From Tolypeutes matacus (lineage: Eukaryota > Chordata > Mammalia > Cingulata > Chlamyphoridae), in assembly GCA_026826555.1 (NCBI GenBank), contig JAKSZT010054308.1:5598131-5662130 (forward strand): a stretch of DNA of 64,000 nucleotides, written 5' to 3'. Position numbers and translations under genes: made by a program. The stretch's first letter is position 1. Each line of letters starts with the position of its first letter. Positions 38,111 through 49,600 of the stretch are shown here, one piece after another. Below the pieces are notes generated by a model. That model did not search any database and was not told the origin of the DNA. It saw only the letters and a program-made list of their open reading frames with translations.

Positions 38111-38817
38111 TCCTGACACAGGGTCAGCCTCCTCCTCTCTCTGAGTGAATAAGGAGCCAACTATCCCCTGGCGATTTCAACAAGAGACCAGGCTCCATAC
38201 AGGAAACTCTCACGCAATGAATATAAATTCTCTTTCTGAGCCAGGGCTCGCTGGCCCCCACTGCCAAGCCCTTGACTTGGATTCCGGGGGCTGTGGGAAG
38301 GAGAAATGTGAGTGTGGAGAGTTTGCAGCATGTAGCTGCACTAGAGAAATGCGCAAGGATATGAATAAATTTGAATAATAATGAGGGCAATGCTGGAATT
38401 AATAATGCTGGCTGCTCACCTGACCTGCCCCCTCCCCCAGAATCTCAGCACCTGTCACCCAAATCCTCAAAATATGGGTGAGTCTTATCCTTTCCTTCTT
38501 TAGAAGATGTGGATGGGAAGTCAGGTCAGCAGAGTTGGGTTGCTGCTCATGGGGTGTGGGAGAGATGCCCAGTTTCTAACTTCCTGATCCCCTGCAGACC
38601 CAAAAAGCTGGATTTGCACGCTTACCAGAGTAAAGAGGCTGCTTCGTTGGATGAAATCATATTCTAGTCCCTGCCCTCTCTCAGTTCCCTTTGTGTGCAA
38701 ACCACCAGTGTCGGTGTTGGATATCCAGGGAGATTCAGGGGAGGAGATGACATGGCCCCTAGCCTTGGAGGCCAGTTCTCCATTCTGGTGGAAGGGATAG
38801 AGCAAACACCCTCAACT

Positions 38818-38838
38818 ACCAGCAGCGCCCTCTGCTGC
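38818..38838 (-). promoter_or_regulatory. CTCF-like motif
   Basis: The reverse strand carries gcagcagagggcgctgctgg, matching the AGCAGAGGGCGC form of the CTCF core. Same orientation as the motif at 5022. Confidence 0.45.
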
Positions 38839-39479
38839 GACAAACAAAAACATGGGCACAGGCCTTGATTACTTGGGGCAGTAGATCAAGTGGCTTGAGC
38901 TGTGACAGCAGGACTGAGAGAGAGGATGAGCTGTATTTATCCCAGGAGCTGAGAGGTCAGTCCAGGAGGGCTTCCTGGAAGAGGGGAATGTTGGGTAAGT
39001 TTGAGAAAAGGAGGAGAAATAGGGCTAGAGAATACAAAAGGAGAAGAGAAGGGATGAAGCTATGCTCTTGCGTCTGTGGTGGGTTAGTAGGGGAGGAGGT
39101 CTTGGAATGGAGAGTGATGAATTACTACACGCAGGACTGATTTCTCAGAGAAATTATGGAAAGCTGGATTTTGAAAGGATTGGATTTGGGGCTTGTGTGC
39201 AAAGACTTGGTAGCTGAGGAGGGAAAGAAGAAGGAGGAGGCACCTGAGTTCTAGGGAAAGCTGATTTTGGTTGTGGCGGCAGGACAGACCTCTCCCTTTG
39301 CTTTCTCCAGCTGCTCCACTTCCTCTTCCTTCACCCACAGCCCAGCAGGGGAAGCTGATAGCTGATGCTCACAGATCCCGTAACTGCTGGGGGCTCTGCT
39401 CAATGCCCAGGCCTGCCCCGCCACTGTGCCGACCACCGCTGGTGGGAGGGTTTGGGTGGGAGCAGTGGGGGAGAAGAAG

Positions 39480-39620
39480 CCCGCAATCCAATTCCCTGCT
39501 CCATTTAGGCTCCACAATTAAAGGCAATTACTCTGCAGTTCTCTAATCAAATGCTCCCGGCCGAGCTGCCAGCCGGGCAGCCATGTGTAGCCCCCGCCGG
39601 TTGGACAGTGGGATAAAAGT
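39480..39620. promoter_or_regulatory. Candidate conserved noncoding block H, about 0.9 kb before exon 2
   Basis: cacaattaaaggcaattact, ttctctaatcaaatgctccc, then a CpG-rich end (ccggccgagctgccagccgg). Repeat-free and close to exon 2. Inference. Confidence 0.3.
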
Positions 39621-39994
39621 CACATGGCTCCTGAGCACCCACAGCGGGGGAGGTTGAGGATGTGCGGCTGTATGTGTGTCCCCTGGCACTTGGGAGCAAG
39701 GGCTAAACCCAGAGCAGGGCAAGTGTGCCAAGAAACAGGTTCTTGTTTGGTGTTCACTCCCCCACGTAGGAAGCTTATGGGCTTGTGTGTGTGCATGTGG
39801 CACACAGATCATGGATGTGCCTGTCTACCATTATGCACTGGCTGGGTACATTCGTTATGTATCATAACTCTTATGATACATGCCCAAATGGGGGTCATGG
39901 GCCCAAGTCTCAAAGATTGAGGGCCACTGTGACCTCACAGGTCTCACCGGCAGCCTTGTTCTCAGTTATATACCCACTAACAAAGTGGATGGGG

Positions 39995-40210
39995 GCGTGG
40001 TGGCCCAGTCATAGCAACGCAGCCCAGGACTAGGAATGCAGAGACTTGGGTTCTAATCCCAGCTCTGTCGCTAACTCACTGGGTGCCCTGAGTAACTCAC
40101 TGGGTGCTCATCTCCCTGGACATCTGTCCTCATCTGTAAAATGAGGGGGTTGGACCAGATCAGTCTCTAAGGCCTTTACATAACACTGCCACACTTTCTA
40201 TGATTTCTAA
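39995..40210 (+). repeat. MIR SINE
   Basis: gcagagacttgggttctaat, cctcatctgtaaaatgaggg. A short internal duplication (gagtaactcactgggtgctc after ctaactcactgggtgccctg) is visible. Confidence 0.6.
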
Positions 40211-40365
40211 GCACTCAAGCTCCAGGAATGGGCCTGGGGGCCATGGAGGGAGGAAGGAATAAAGGGTGAACACAGGATACCCTGAAAGGTAGGAGTTGGG
40301 GCTGCAGTGGGGCAGGGCAGGAAAGTCCGCCTGCCCAGCCTCAGGCTCTCTCCCTCAGGCCTGCT

Positions 40366-40425
40366 GCAGACTGGGAGTGGGAAACTGAGAGGGGCAGACT
40401 GGGAGTGGGAAACTGAGAGGGGCAG
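40366..40425 (+). repeat. 28-bp tandem duplication upstream of exon 2
   Basis: The unit gcagactgggagtgggaaac plus tgagaggg occurs at 40366-40393 and again at 40394-40421 with no mismatch, followed by gcag. It ends 48 nt before the exon 2 acceptor. Confidence 0.9.
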
Positions 40426-40473
40426 CCTCTTGGAGCTCAGGTCCTCACCCAGTGCTCGCTTTGGCTCTGCCAG

Positions 40474-40623
40474 GGACCCAGACCCGCTTCAGCCAGGAGC
40501 CAGCGGACCAGACCGTGGTGGCTGGACAGCGGGCCGTACTCCCCTGCGTGCTGCTCAACTACTCGGGGATCGTGCAATGGACCAAGGACGGGCTGGCCCT
40601 GGGCATGGGCCAGGGCCTCAAAG
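40474..40623 (+). CDS. KIRREL1: KIRREL1 exon 2: first half of Ig domain 1
   Basis: Encodes Gly18 (split) to Ala68 (split), beginning TQTRFSQEP. It holds the mature N-terminus, the first Ig1 cysteine (Cys42, in LPC), an N-glycosylation sequon at Asn46 (NYS) and the Ig core tryptophan in IVQWTKDG. The acceptor is gccag before 40474 and the donor is gtgagt at 40624. Both ends are phase 1. The exon needs an upstream exon that supplies the first base of Gly18; no such exon was recognised in the 40 kb upstream. A 28-bp tandem duplication sits just upstream of the acceptor. Confidence 0.97.
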
Positions 40624-43600
40624 GTGAGTGGGGCTGCCCAGGCACGCCAGCGTCCAGACAAGCCCACCCCTGCCCCCACCCCCCACCCCCAACACAGGCC
40701 CCTTGGCCTCCTCATCAGATGCCCTCTGTCCCGTCTTGATTGCTGCTCTCCCTCCCCTTGCCCACTGGTGTTTGGGTCGGCCCCTCTTCCTCTCCTCCCG
40801 AGCCCTGGCCTTACCGCCTCCCCAGCCCCATGCCTCTGCCTTTCCTCCTGACTGTGGACCAGCTCAAGGAAGGCAAAGCGAAGCCTGAGACATCAAGAGA
40901 AACCAAGAGACTTGCATAACAGAGCTTGAGACAGACACTGTGAGAGGTGCAAAAAGCAGAGACAGGCAAAGCAAGGGGTGCTGGGACACTCTGCAGAGCC
41001 CTGTGGTGTGAGGGGGTTAAGGGGGGGGGGGACGCCACAGGCTTTACTCCAGCCTCTCTCCTCCCCTGCTGCCCAGGTGATATCTGCTCAGAGGCCAAAA
41101 CTCATCTGAATATCAGCCTGAGCACTTATTTATTCATTTATTCAACAAGCCTTTATTAAGCACTGACTGTGTAGCCAGTGCCGGAACAAACATAATGAGT
41201 CAGTAACAAGAACAAAACAAAAAACCCTCCTACCACCCATATTCCACAACAAGTAAAGACACCTTTGGAAGGCTCCCTAGAAGAGTGGATGAGGAGTTCA
41301 GGACACCTGGACACCTGGCTTCCAGGCCTGCCTCCGCCACCTGCCAGCTGGGCGACTTGAGGAAAGCCCTTCCACCTCTCTGCGCCTTAGTTGACTCATG
41401 TGTGAAAGAGGCACAGTAGTCCCAGGCCTGCCTTAGAGTGTGTTTGTGAGCTTGGAGGCAGATGAGAGACTAAGCCGTGTGGAAGCACATTGTTAGCTGT
41501 CAAGTGCTGTGATGCTCTACGTAGAGGAGGGGCGGTGTGTGTGTGTATTTATATATATCTATAAAATCATATTTTTATTACTTTTGTCCACGGGGTTGGG
41601 ATGGGTTCTGTTGGTTCTGTGGGTTCTATTCTGTATATTAGATATTAGTATAGGTAGGGGAAGTTTGTGTAGAAGAATCTGTGTAAGGGAAAGAGATGGG
41701 TCCGGTGGATCTATTGATAATTGAAAGTAAAGAGAAAGAAAGGGAAGGAGAGGGAGAGAGAGAGATCAATAGATATGGAGTGAGAAGAATCAATAGGCTC
41801 TGCACAGTAGGAGATAAGGGGAGAGAGCTGATGGTGGGGAACTGGAGAGCCTGGAGGGAGGAGGGGAAAGAGACTGAACTAGAGAGGGCAGGGGCTCAGA
41901 GACTCGCAGCCCAGCCTCTGCAGGCAGCCGAATGCTCTGGCTTCGGGGTGCCTCCGGGAGTGGGAGAGAGGCCCTGCCCCATCCATCTACCCGTGGTGAG
42001 TGGGGGTGAAACCTCAGGCCTGCTTTGGGGCTTCCCTCTGCCTTTGGAGTCCCACAGAAGCGTCCCCAGTTGAGATCGTGTCTCTGCTGAGATGCCCTAT
42101 ATTTCCTAGTGCCCACATGCCCTCCCTCTCTCTGCCTCTCTCCCTGCTCTCTGCCTTTATTTCTTTATTTTTTTTTCTTTCCTATTATTATGAGAGACAT
42201 TTGTCTGCAAACAGCTTCTGAGATTTCATCTGCTCCTGCTCATCTCCCCCTTCCACCCAGCCCATCCGTTCCTCCTGCTTTATGGCTCCCAGCCTGACTG
42301 TGGGGGGTTGTGGCATCCCAGTTTCTTTGTCGTTGTCACCTGCTGCTGATGCCTCAGTAGAGGGCAGAGGGAGGGGTGCTGGCATGGGACTCAAGGTGGG
42401 CCCTGACCTACAGAGGAGAAGTGGGGTCAGGGTGAGCCCTTGGGGTCAGGTTGCCCTGGGCCCCAAGGTTGGGGTGGGGCTCAGGTACAGGGCCTTACCC
42501 TGGGCCCCCTCTTTCTGTCTCTGCAGCCTGGCCACGGTACCGAGTAGTGGGGTCTGCAGATGCCGGGCAGTACAACCTGGAGATCACGGATGCCGAGCTC
42601 TCCGACGACGCCTCCTATGAGTGCCAGGCCACGGAGGCCGCCCTGCGATCCCGGCGGGCAAAACTCACCGTGCTGAGTAATAAGCCCCCCATCAGCTCCC
42701 CTGAGCCCCACGCCCCACCCATGTCCTGGCAATCTCTGCCCCTCTCCAATTCCCTCTTTCGTCCCCAGCCTCTTCCCTACCAGGCCTCATCCCTGTCCCT
42801 ACCCTCTCCCTGTTTTTCACTCTCCATTTCCTTCTTTGAAACTTCTTCAGAAGCCAAGTCCAGACAGAGGAGAGCAGAATGAGGGTGTCGGCAGCCGCTG
42901 GCGGGGCGGGGTGATGTATGGGGTCTGGCCTCCTCCGCTCCAGCAGCACCCGGGCAGCTTCTGGACACGAAGGTGTAGAAATGAGGGCTCTCCCCAAAAG
43001 AGCAGGAGAGCATCAGGACCATCGAGCCCTCTTGGCAGGCAGGCTTGTGGGTGGGGGAGTTTCTCCATTTCCCTCCCTCTCAGCAACCTCAGGGCCCCAG
43101 AGATTGCCCCTTTTGCTCCTTCTCCTCACCCTACCATCCCTCCCCTTGGCCTCCTCCTTTTCTCCCCCAGCACTCACCTTTCCTTCTGAGATGCACCTCG
43201 AGGCCTCTTCAGGGAACAGGGGAGCAGAACTGGAAGCCCTGGGCTTTGGGGCTGAGAATGGGGGAGTGGGTGGGCCGGGGTCCTGGCTGCGGCTGCACGG
43301 GCTGCTTTAGGAAGACCCAGCTCTTGGAAGCAATGCTCCCGGCGGCCACCCACTGCGGGACAGAGCCAAGGCCCCTCTCCAGTAACACCCAGGGCCATCT
43401 GCATAATGAGGGGACTCTCCTGTCCAGGGTACAGGAAGGAGGCCAGCTCCGGCATGTCCCTCTCCCTCTCTGCCCATTCAGACCCCCGTCTCCCTCTCCA
43501 TGCTCTCTCCCACCGTGCCTCTGGCTCCCTCAAGCCCCGTTGCTCTTGCTGTGCCTCTGCCCCCATAGTGCTTGGTCTTTCTGCTGTGACTCTCCTTCCC

Positions 43601-46600
43601 CTTCTGTCATTGACGGTACACTTTCCTTTTTTTCCTGCCTCTATTTGATCTGTCTTGCACTGTCCATTTTCCTGCCCTCTAACCTGAAATCATGGAATGG
43701 GAAATACCCCAGGACAGAAGGGAGAAAGGAGAGACGAGCTGAGATGAGTGAGCTTGGAGACAAGGAAGTTGCCGGGGGGTGGAGGGGTGGCATATGAGGA
43801 CACGTTCAAGCCTTCAAGCCATCCCGGTCTGGTGGGAAGCACCCTGGACTGGGAGCAGGAGAGCTGGGCTTGGGCGCATCCTGGCCATTTTGGCGGCGAG
43901 ACTCTGAAAAGCTCACAACCTCTGGGCATCAGTTTCCTCACCAGTAAAATGGCTTAAGGATGCCAGCCTTTTCTTAGCAACTGCTGCTTGGCGCTCTCTC
44001 TGCAGGGAGTTGTAAACAGTGAAGGTTGTCACAATAAGTGAGGACTAGAGGAACCCAATAACTGATTTCCTTGGATGTAAAGGCCCTGACAAACTAGGAT
44101 TCAGGGCTGCTGGGTGATTTGCTTTTCCTCTCTAGCACAGATGAAAATAAGAATTAGCAAGGAGCAGACTGAGGTTAAAGAGAGCAAGAATGTGTTGACT
44201 GCCAGGGGGAGCACAGCCTCTTTCCTCCCTTGTCAGAGTATGAGTCCCCATTCCAGGCATTCCAGGGAAACCATGAGATAATTAGAAGACCTTCTCCCTC
44301 CTTTTTTTCCCCCTCCCAGACTGCCTCTGCTTTGGGCCTTGGATAACTCCCATTCTAGGGAGGGAGTCCTGATACTCCTCCTTTCCCTCTCCCACCCTAG
44401 AACAGAGACAGAGAGATAAAGACACTAAAGAAAGGCTAACTGTGCCCCAAGTGTTGAGGGAACAAGGACTTACAATGGCAGTGGCTTGGTTCAATCAAGG
44501 AAGGCTTCCTGGAAGAGGAGAATATGATGGGGGATGGCTTGTTAAAAAGCTGGCCGGTCAATGTGGAGAGAGCCAGGTGAGCAGGGGATCATGCTCATTT
44601 GGAGGACATGGTCAGTGTTGAGGATGTAAGCCTTCCTGGCTTGTCTGGGGGATTTGTATAGACCAAGGAGCAGGGGCAGCTCCAAGGACGGAAATGCTGA
44701 GAGGGAGGCAGGGAGGGTTAGTCTGGCTGCTTCTCTTCCCTCACTCTTTCCCCTCCTCGTCTCTTTCACCTGAGCTCGCAAACTCCCTGCCATCTGCAAC
44801 CACAAGAAGGTCAGAAGAAGGCAGGGCATTTCCCACATCCCTCCTAATCCCACAGCCTTTGTTTGTGGCAGCTCAGGGTCCAGAGACCAGGCAGGGCAGA
44901 CACGAGGAGTGGGCTATGCCCGTGTGGTCTCAGCCTTCCTGCCTACTGCCAGCCTCAGGGGTTCTCCTCTTTCTAGGCTGTGCCCCTAGATCGTCCCTCC
45001 ACCTCCCCAGGCCAGCCTTCTTCACCCAATAGCCTCTTCATTTTTCCTGATGGCAGGGCTTTGAGAAGATGCTTCCCACTCCCAGCCTGGCTCAGATGCA
45101 GACAGACATGATATAGATATCCAGACTCACAGACACTCATTCCTCACAAGGATAATACCTCAAGAGCTGCATAGGGGTGCCTGGGCTTTGGGGTCTGCCA
45201 GGCCTGGTCCAGATCCCAGCCCCGCCATTTAACCCACACATTTGCTTAACCTCTCTGAGCCTTGATTCCTTATCTGTAAATTGGGGTTAATAATATTTAC
45301 TGTGAAAGGATTAATAAAGTATGCTTTGTAGTAAGGATTAACTGAAATCATATACACGAGGTACTTTAGCTGACACACGGTAAGTAAGCATTCAATGAAT
45401 GCTAGAAATTATTGTTGATCACATTACAGTTTACAGTTGGCTTCATGTCCCTGATCTCATTTCACCTTCACCTCTGGGGAGTAGATGTCAATGTTATTTT
45501 TGCAACTTTACAAACAAGGAAACTGAGGCTACAGACACATGTACATATTAATATACAAATTTGAGTCTCCAGTCATAGACTCGTGTTCATAAGCACACAC
45601 ATGGACACATGCCCCAGCTGCTGGCTGAGCCAACACCTCAACAGCCTTATTTTCCTTTCCCCAAGGTCGGGAGGGCTGCTACGGGCTCATGAGGGTCGGC
45701 AGGAGAGAGTGCAAAGTTCTAGAGGAAGATGGCTGGTGACGGGTGCTAGACGCACAGCCTTTTCCTGAGCAAAAGGGAAAGGGCCGACATTACAGGGACA
45801 GGGAGGGCTGGCGGGAGGAGAAGCCTTCCCAGGACCGAGGGACTTCTCATGTCTGGGCGTGACAGCCCCTCCTGCCAAAGCGCAGGGCCTCTGCCATCCA
45901 GCACTTCCTGCTGGGGTGTGGACATATGGTGTGACCTGAGAGGGGCCCAGGCAGACCCAGGAGACTTGAGTGGCAGCTCCTTCTCCATTTCTCTCCACCC
46001 TTCTCTACTTCTCAAGCTACTTCCCGCCCTTACCCACAAACCTGCAGCCACCTGACACTGGAATCGGCTACACCAGCAGCAAGGAGGATTAGCTAGCCAG
46101 GAGTTCTGAGCCGCTGCTGGCTCTAATCTGGGCAGTAAAGCTAACACATTCTACATCTCACACATGCCCTGCACATCACAGTCTATATACGGCACCCCAT
46201 CTGATTTTCTCAGGAGTCCTATGACTAGGCATTGCTCTTTCTTTGATGAAGAAACTGAGACTCAGTGACTGTAGGGATCCACCCAAGGCCACACAATAGA
46301 TAAACATAAAGTCCTACACTGTTCTGCATGCACAACTTGAGCAAGGTGCTGGGATAGACAGCAAGTGGTTCCATTCCACTGGAAACCTCAGCATGGAGAC
46401 CATTGTTTTACAAACTCCAGGACAGCTGGAGCCACCAGTGGGCTCCATGGGCCTTTCAGGTTCTACTCTCAAGGGCTGCCTCTGGAAAGCCTCCTCTGAG
46501 TCTTGTCTTTGCCAGCAAGAATCAAACAAAACCCTCTCTGGTTTCTAGTCTGAAAGCACTGGGCATACCAGAAAGATTTTCATCAAAATCCTTCTGCATT

Positions 46601-49600
46601 TATCTGATCATTCACTCACTCATTCATTCATTCATTCGGCAAATATCCTCAAGGACTTGCTATCAACCAAGATCAGGGTTAGACACTGGAATTAGACATT
46701 CATGGAATTTAGTCTGGTTCACTTTAGCATTTAGAAACCTTTGGGGAGCATATGAGAAGGGTCTAAGCCAAGACAAGGAGGTGAGAAAGTGTAGGACTTG
46801 GCTTGTGGAGCCCCCTGCTGAGGTGCAATTGGGAGCCATTGAAGATGTTTGAGCAGGGGAGTGGCACCATTTTAGCTGTACCTTAAAGAAAATAACTTGC
46901 CAGCAGTGTGACAGATGGGTTGGGTGGGTCCTGGAGGCAAGAAGTCCTTTTGGGAGGTTGCTATAATTGGCCTGCCCATCTGGCTGCCCCAGGGCAGAGG
47001 AGCAGAGCCCCATGGAGAGAGCCAGCTTTCTGTACTGGGCCCACAATGGTTTAAGCCTGTAATCCAACTCCAACATAGCCCAGCCCTTTCCTAAGCTTGA
47101 GGCCATACCTTCTGTAGCATATAGCCTGGAGGGAGAGTGGGAGGACTATGGTACCAGAAAATGGTGCAGGCTGGGAAAAAAATAACTGTGGGGTGGGGGG
47201 GGGCGGGGGGGAGAGCCGGGAAACCACCACAGGAGCAATGGATGCAGGGATCATAAATTAGGTGGCAGAGGCAGGGTGGGGGAGGGGGGCTGCCTCCTGG
47301 GGCAGGTGATTGGGTCACCAGAACACCATTAGCTACACTCTGGGCTGACTTTGCTCTGCTCTCCCCAACAGTCCCCCCAGAGGACACCAGGATTGATGGA
47401 GGTCCCGTGATACTGCTGCAGGCAGGCACCCCTCACAACCTCACGTGCCGAGCCTTCAATGCTAAGCCTGCTGCCACTATCATCTGGTTCCGGGATGGGA
47501 CACAGCAAGAGGGCGCTGTGGCCAGCACGGTGAGACCCTGCCTCCCCCACCCCTGCCAGCTCCCCTTGGGTCTAGATTTGGGCCACCCTTCCGTTCCCAC
47601 ATGGACTCCCACCACCAGCTCAAGGGGACACAAGATGTGGGACAGTGCCTAAGAGATCATCTGCTCTACCCTCTCTCTCATTGTTCAGTTGGGAAAAGGG
47701 AAGTAAATTCCTAGATTCTTGGTACCATTCAGTAGCTGAGCAGACTGATAATAACAGTAACTGCCATTTATTAAGCACCTTTTATGTGCCAGATACTGTG
47801 CTAAGCACTTTATGGAAAGTGTCTCTTCATCTTCCCAGCAGTTCCATAAGGTAGGCTTTGTTTCCATTTCACAAAGGGAGAAACAGAAGGTCAGAGAGGT
47901 TGAGTGACTTGCCCAAGGTCACAGAGCTGGCTAGCAGCAGAGCTGGGGTTTGTACCTGGGTCTGACTGCTCTCTCCACTGAGCATCGCTCCCTCCTTCCT
48001 TCAGCCTCCAGCTGGCCACTAGTTGGCAGCTAAGGGGTTTGTGAGGCAGAGATGACTGTGTACCTTTTATAGATGAGAAAAGCATGGCAGAGATTAACGT
48101 CAAGGGACCTGGCCAGGATCGTGTGGCAAAATTGATGGTGTGCTGGGATTAGAACCCTCACCTCCTTCCTCCCAGACTTTTATTAGGGACTGTAGGCTGT
48201 ACGTCCCACGGCACAGAGAGAAACTAACTGCTCACTTGTGTTTCTGCAGAGTGTGGCCCCAGGAAGAACCTGGACTCTGGTTTCCAGTGCCATTAACACT
48301 CTCTGGGCCTTAGTTTCACCGTTTATCAAATGATAATTTGACCTCAGTGGTGCTTACTTTTTCACCACCAAGAACTCTATGATTTTTCACCTCTAGGGCT
48401 GTATGTTTTGAAATATTGTGACAACTAAATCAGATGATTGTTCATGACTTTTGTTACTCCCTCGCCCCCCCCTCCCTTTTTATGTTAATCAAAAGCATTC
48501 TGGAGCTTTGAGCAGCATGAGGGAACCAGTGTTACTGCACTGGGCTGGTACCACCCCAGCCCAGCAAAGATATGTGTTGATGTCACATTTCACAATGATT
48601 TGGTTATTAAATGGGTTCCCTTGGACATTTTGCAAAATGTTGGAGGGTTCCTATACCATATCTGGGGACCTCAGGTCAGATGCCACTGAGCCAGTGTGAG
48701 AGGGAGCCTGTGAGTCCCTTTCCTGCCCTGAAGGAGTTTACAATCTAGCAGGAGAGACCCAGCACTCAAACACTCCCACACAGTGCTTATGGAAGAGGCT
48801 GGATGTGCCTGGAGTAGTGGGGGAGACAGGCTGACTGGGAAGGGCACATGTTCAGGCAGAGAGAACATCCTGAGAGCTGGGCTGGCCAAGGGAGACTTTC
48901 CAGAAGAGAAGGGACTTGAGCTGGCCTCAGAATTCCAGGAATGAGGCTCAAAATCATGGGGAGGATGGTAGTCATGAGAGACAGATGTCAACTGGGTTGG
49001 CGGCAAGTGGCCTGCAGCCTTTGCTGGTAGTCGTGATGAGTTTACTCCTCAATCCCAAACCTTTCCTGAATGGGTCAACAGGAAAATCTGTAGTGGTGAA
49101 ACTTCAGGGGGGAATGGAGTACAAGGGCTACCTGGTATCTGTAGATGGCTACATGAACATGCAGCTTGAATACAGAAGAATGCATAGATGGGATACTGTT
49201 CAGACATCTGAGTAAGGTTTTAATAAGGTGTAATAATGTTCTTTACATCAGAGGTGTTGAAGAGGAAGAAGATGGGGAAATGGGAGAACAGCATCTTGTG
49301 TGTGGGATTTTTAAAAATAGATATTTCTTTTAAAAGGTTTGTATGTTTTAAAAAATCATGGGGAGGAAGTTGAGGGTCAGGGAGGGGACTGAGTCCTAGG
49401 TTAAAGTACCTCTCCAGTCCAAGCCAAGCCCACCTCCCGAGTTGGATCACCCTGAGAATACCTTGACCATATCTCCCACCTTTGTCCTGCCTCAGGAGTT
49501 GCTGAAGGATGGGAAGAGGGAGACGACCATCAGCCAGCTGCTCATTAACCCCACAGACCTGGACATTGGGCGTGTCTTCACCTGCCGCAGCGTGAACGAG

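Larger units (their letters stand above)
1..40473 (+). other. KIRREL1: Interior and 3' part of the large KIRREL1 first intron
   Basis: Exon 2 needs an upstream exon ending in G, and no signal-peptide exon or CpG island was seen anywhere upstream in the window. The whole left part is therefore read as intron 1, at least 40.4 kb long. It holds old repeats, three SINE insertions, pyrimidine-rich tracts and several blocks of repeat-free sequence described separately. No coding exon is supported. Stretches not listed below show nothing I can name. Confidence 0.75.

Noticed and set aside
43045..43797. 250-codon forward open frame in intron 3
   Set aside because: Pro/Ser/Leu-rich product of C/T-rich DNA with no domain or splice support.
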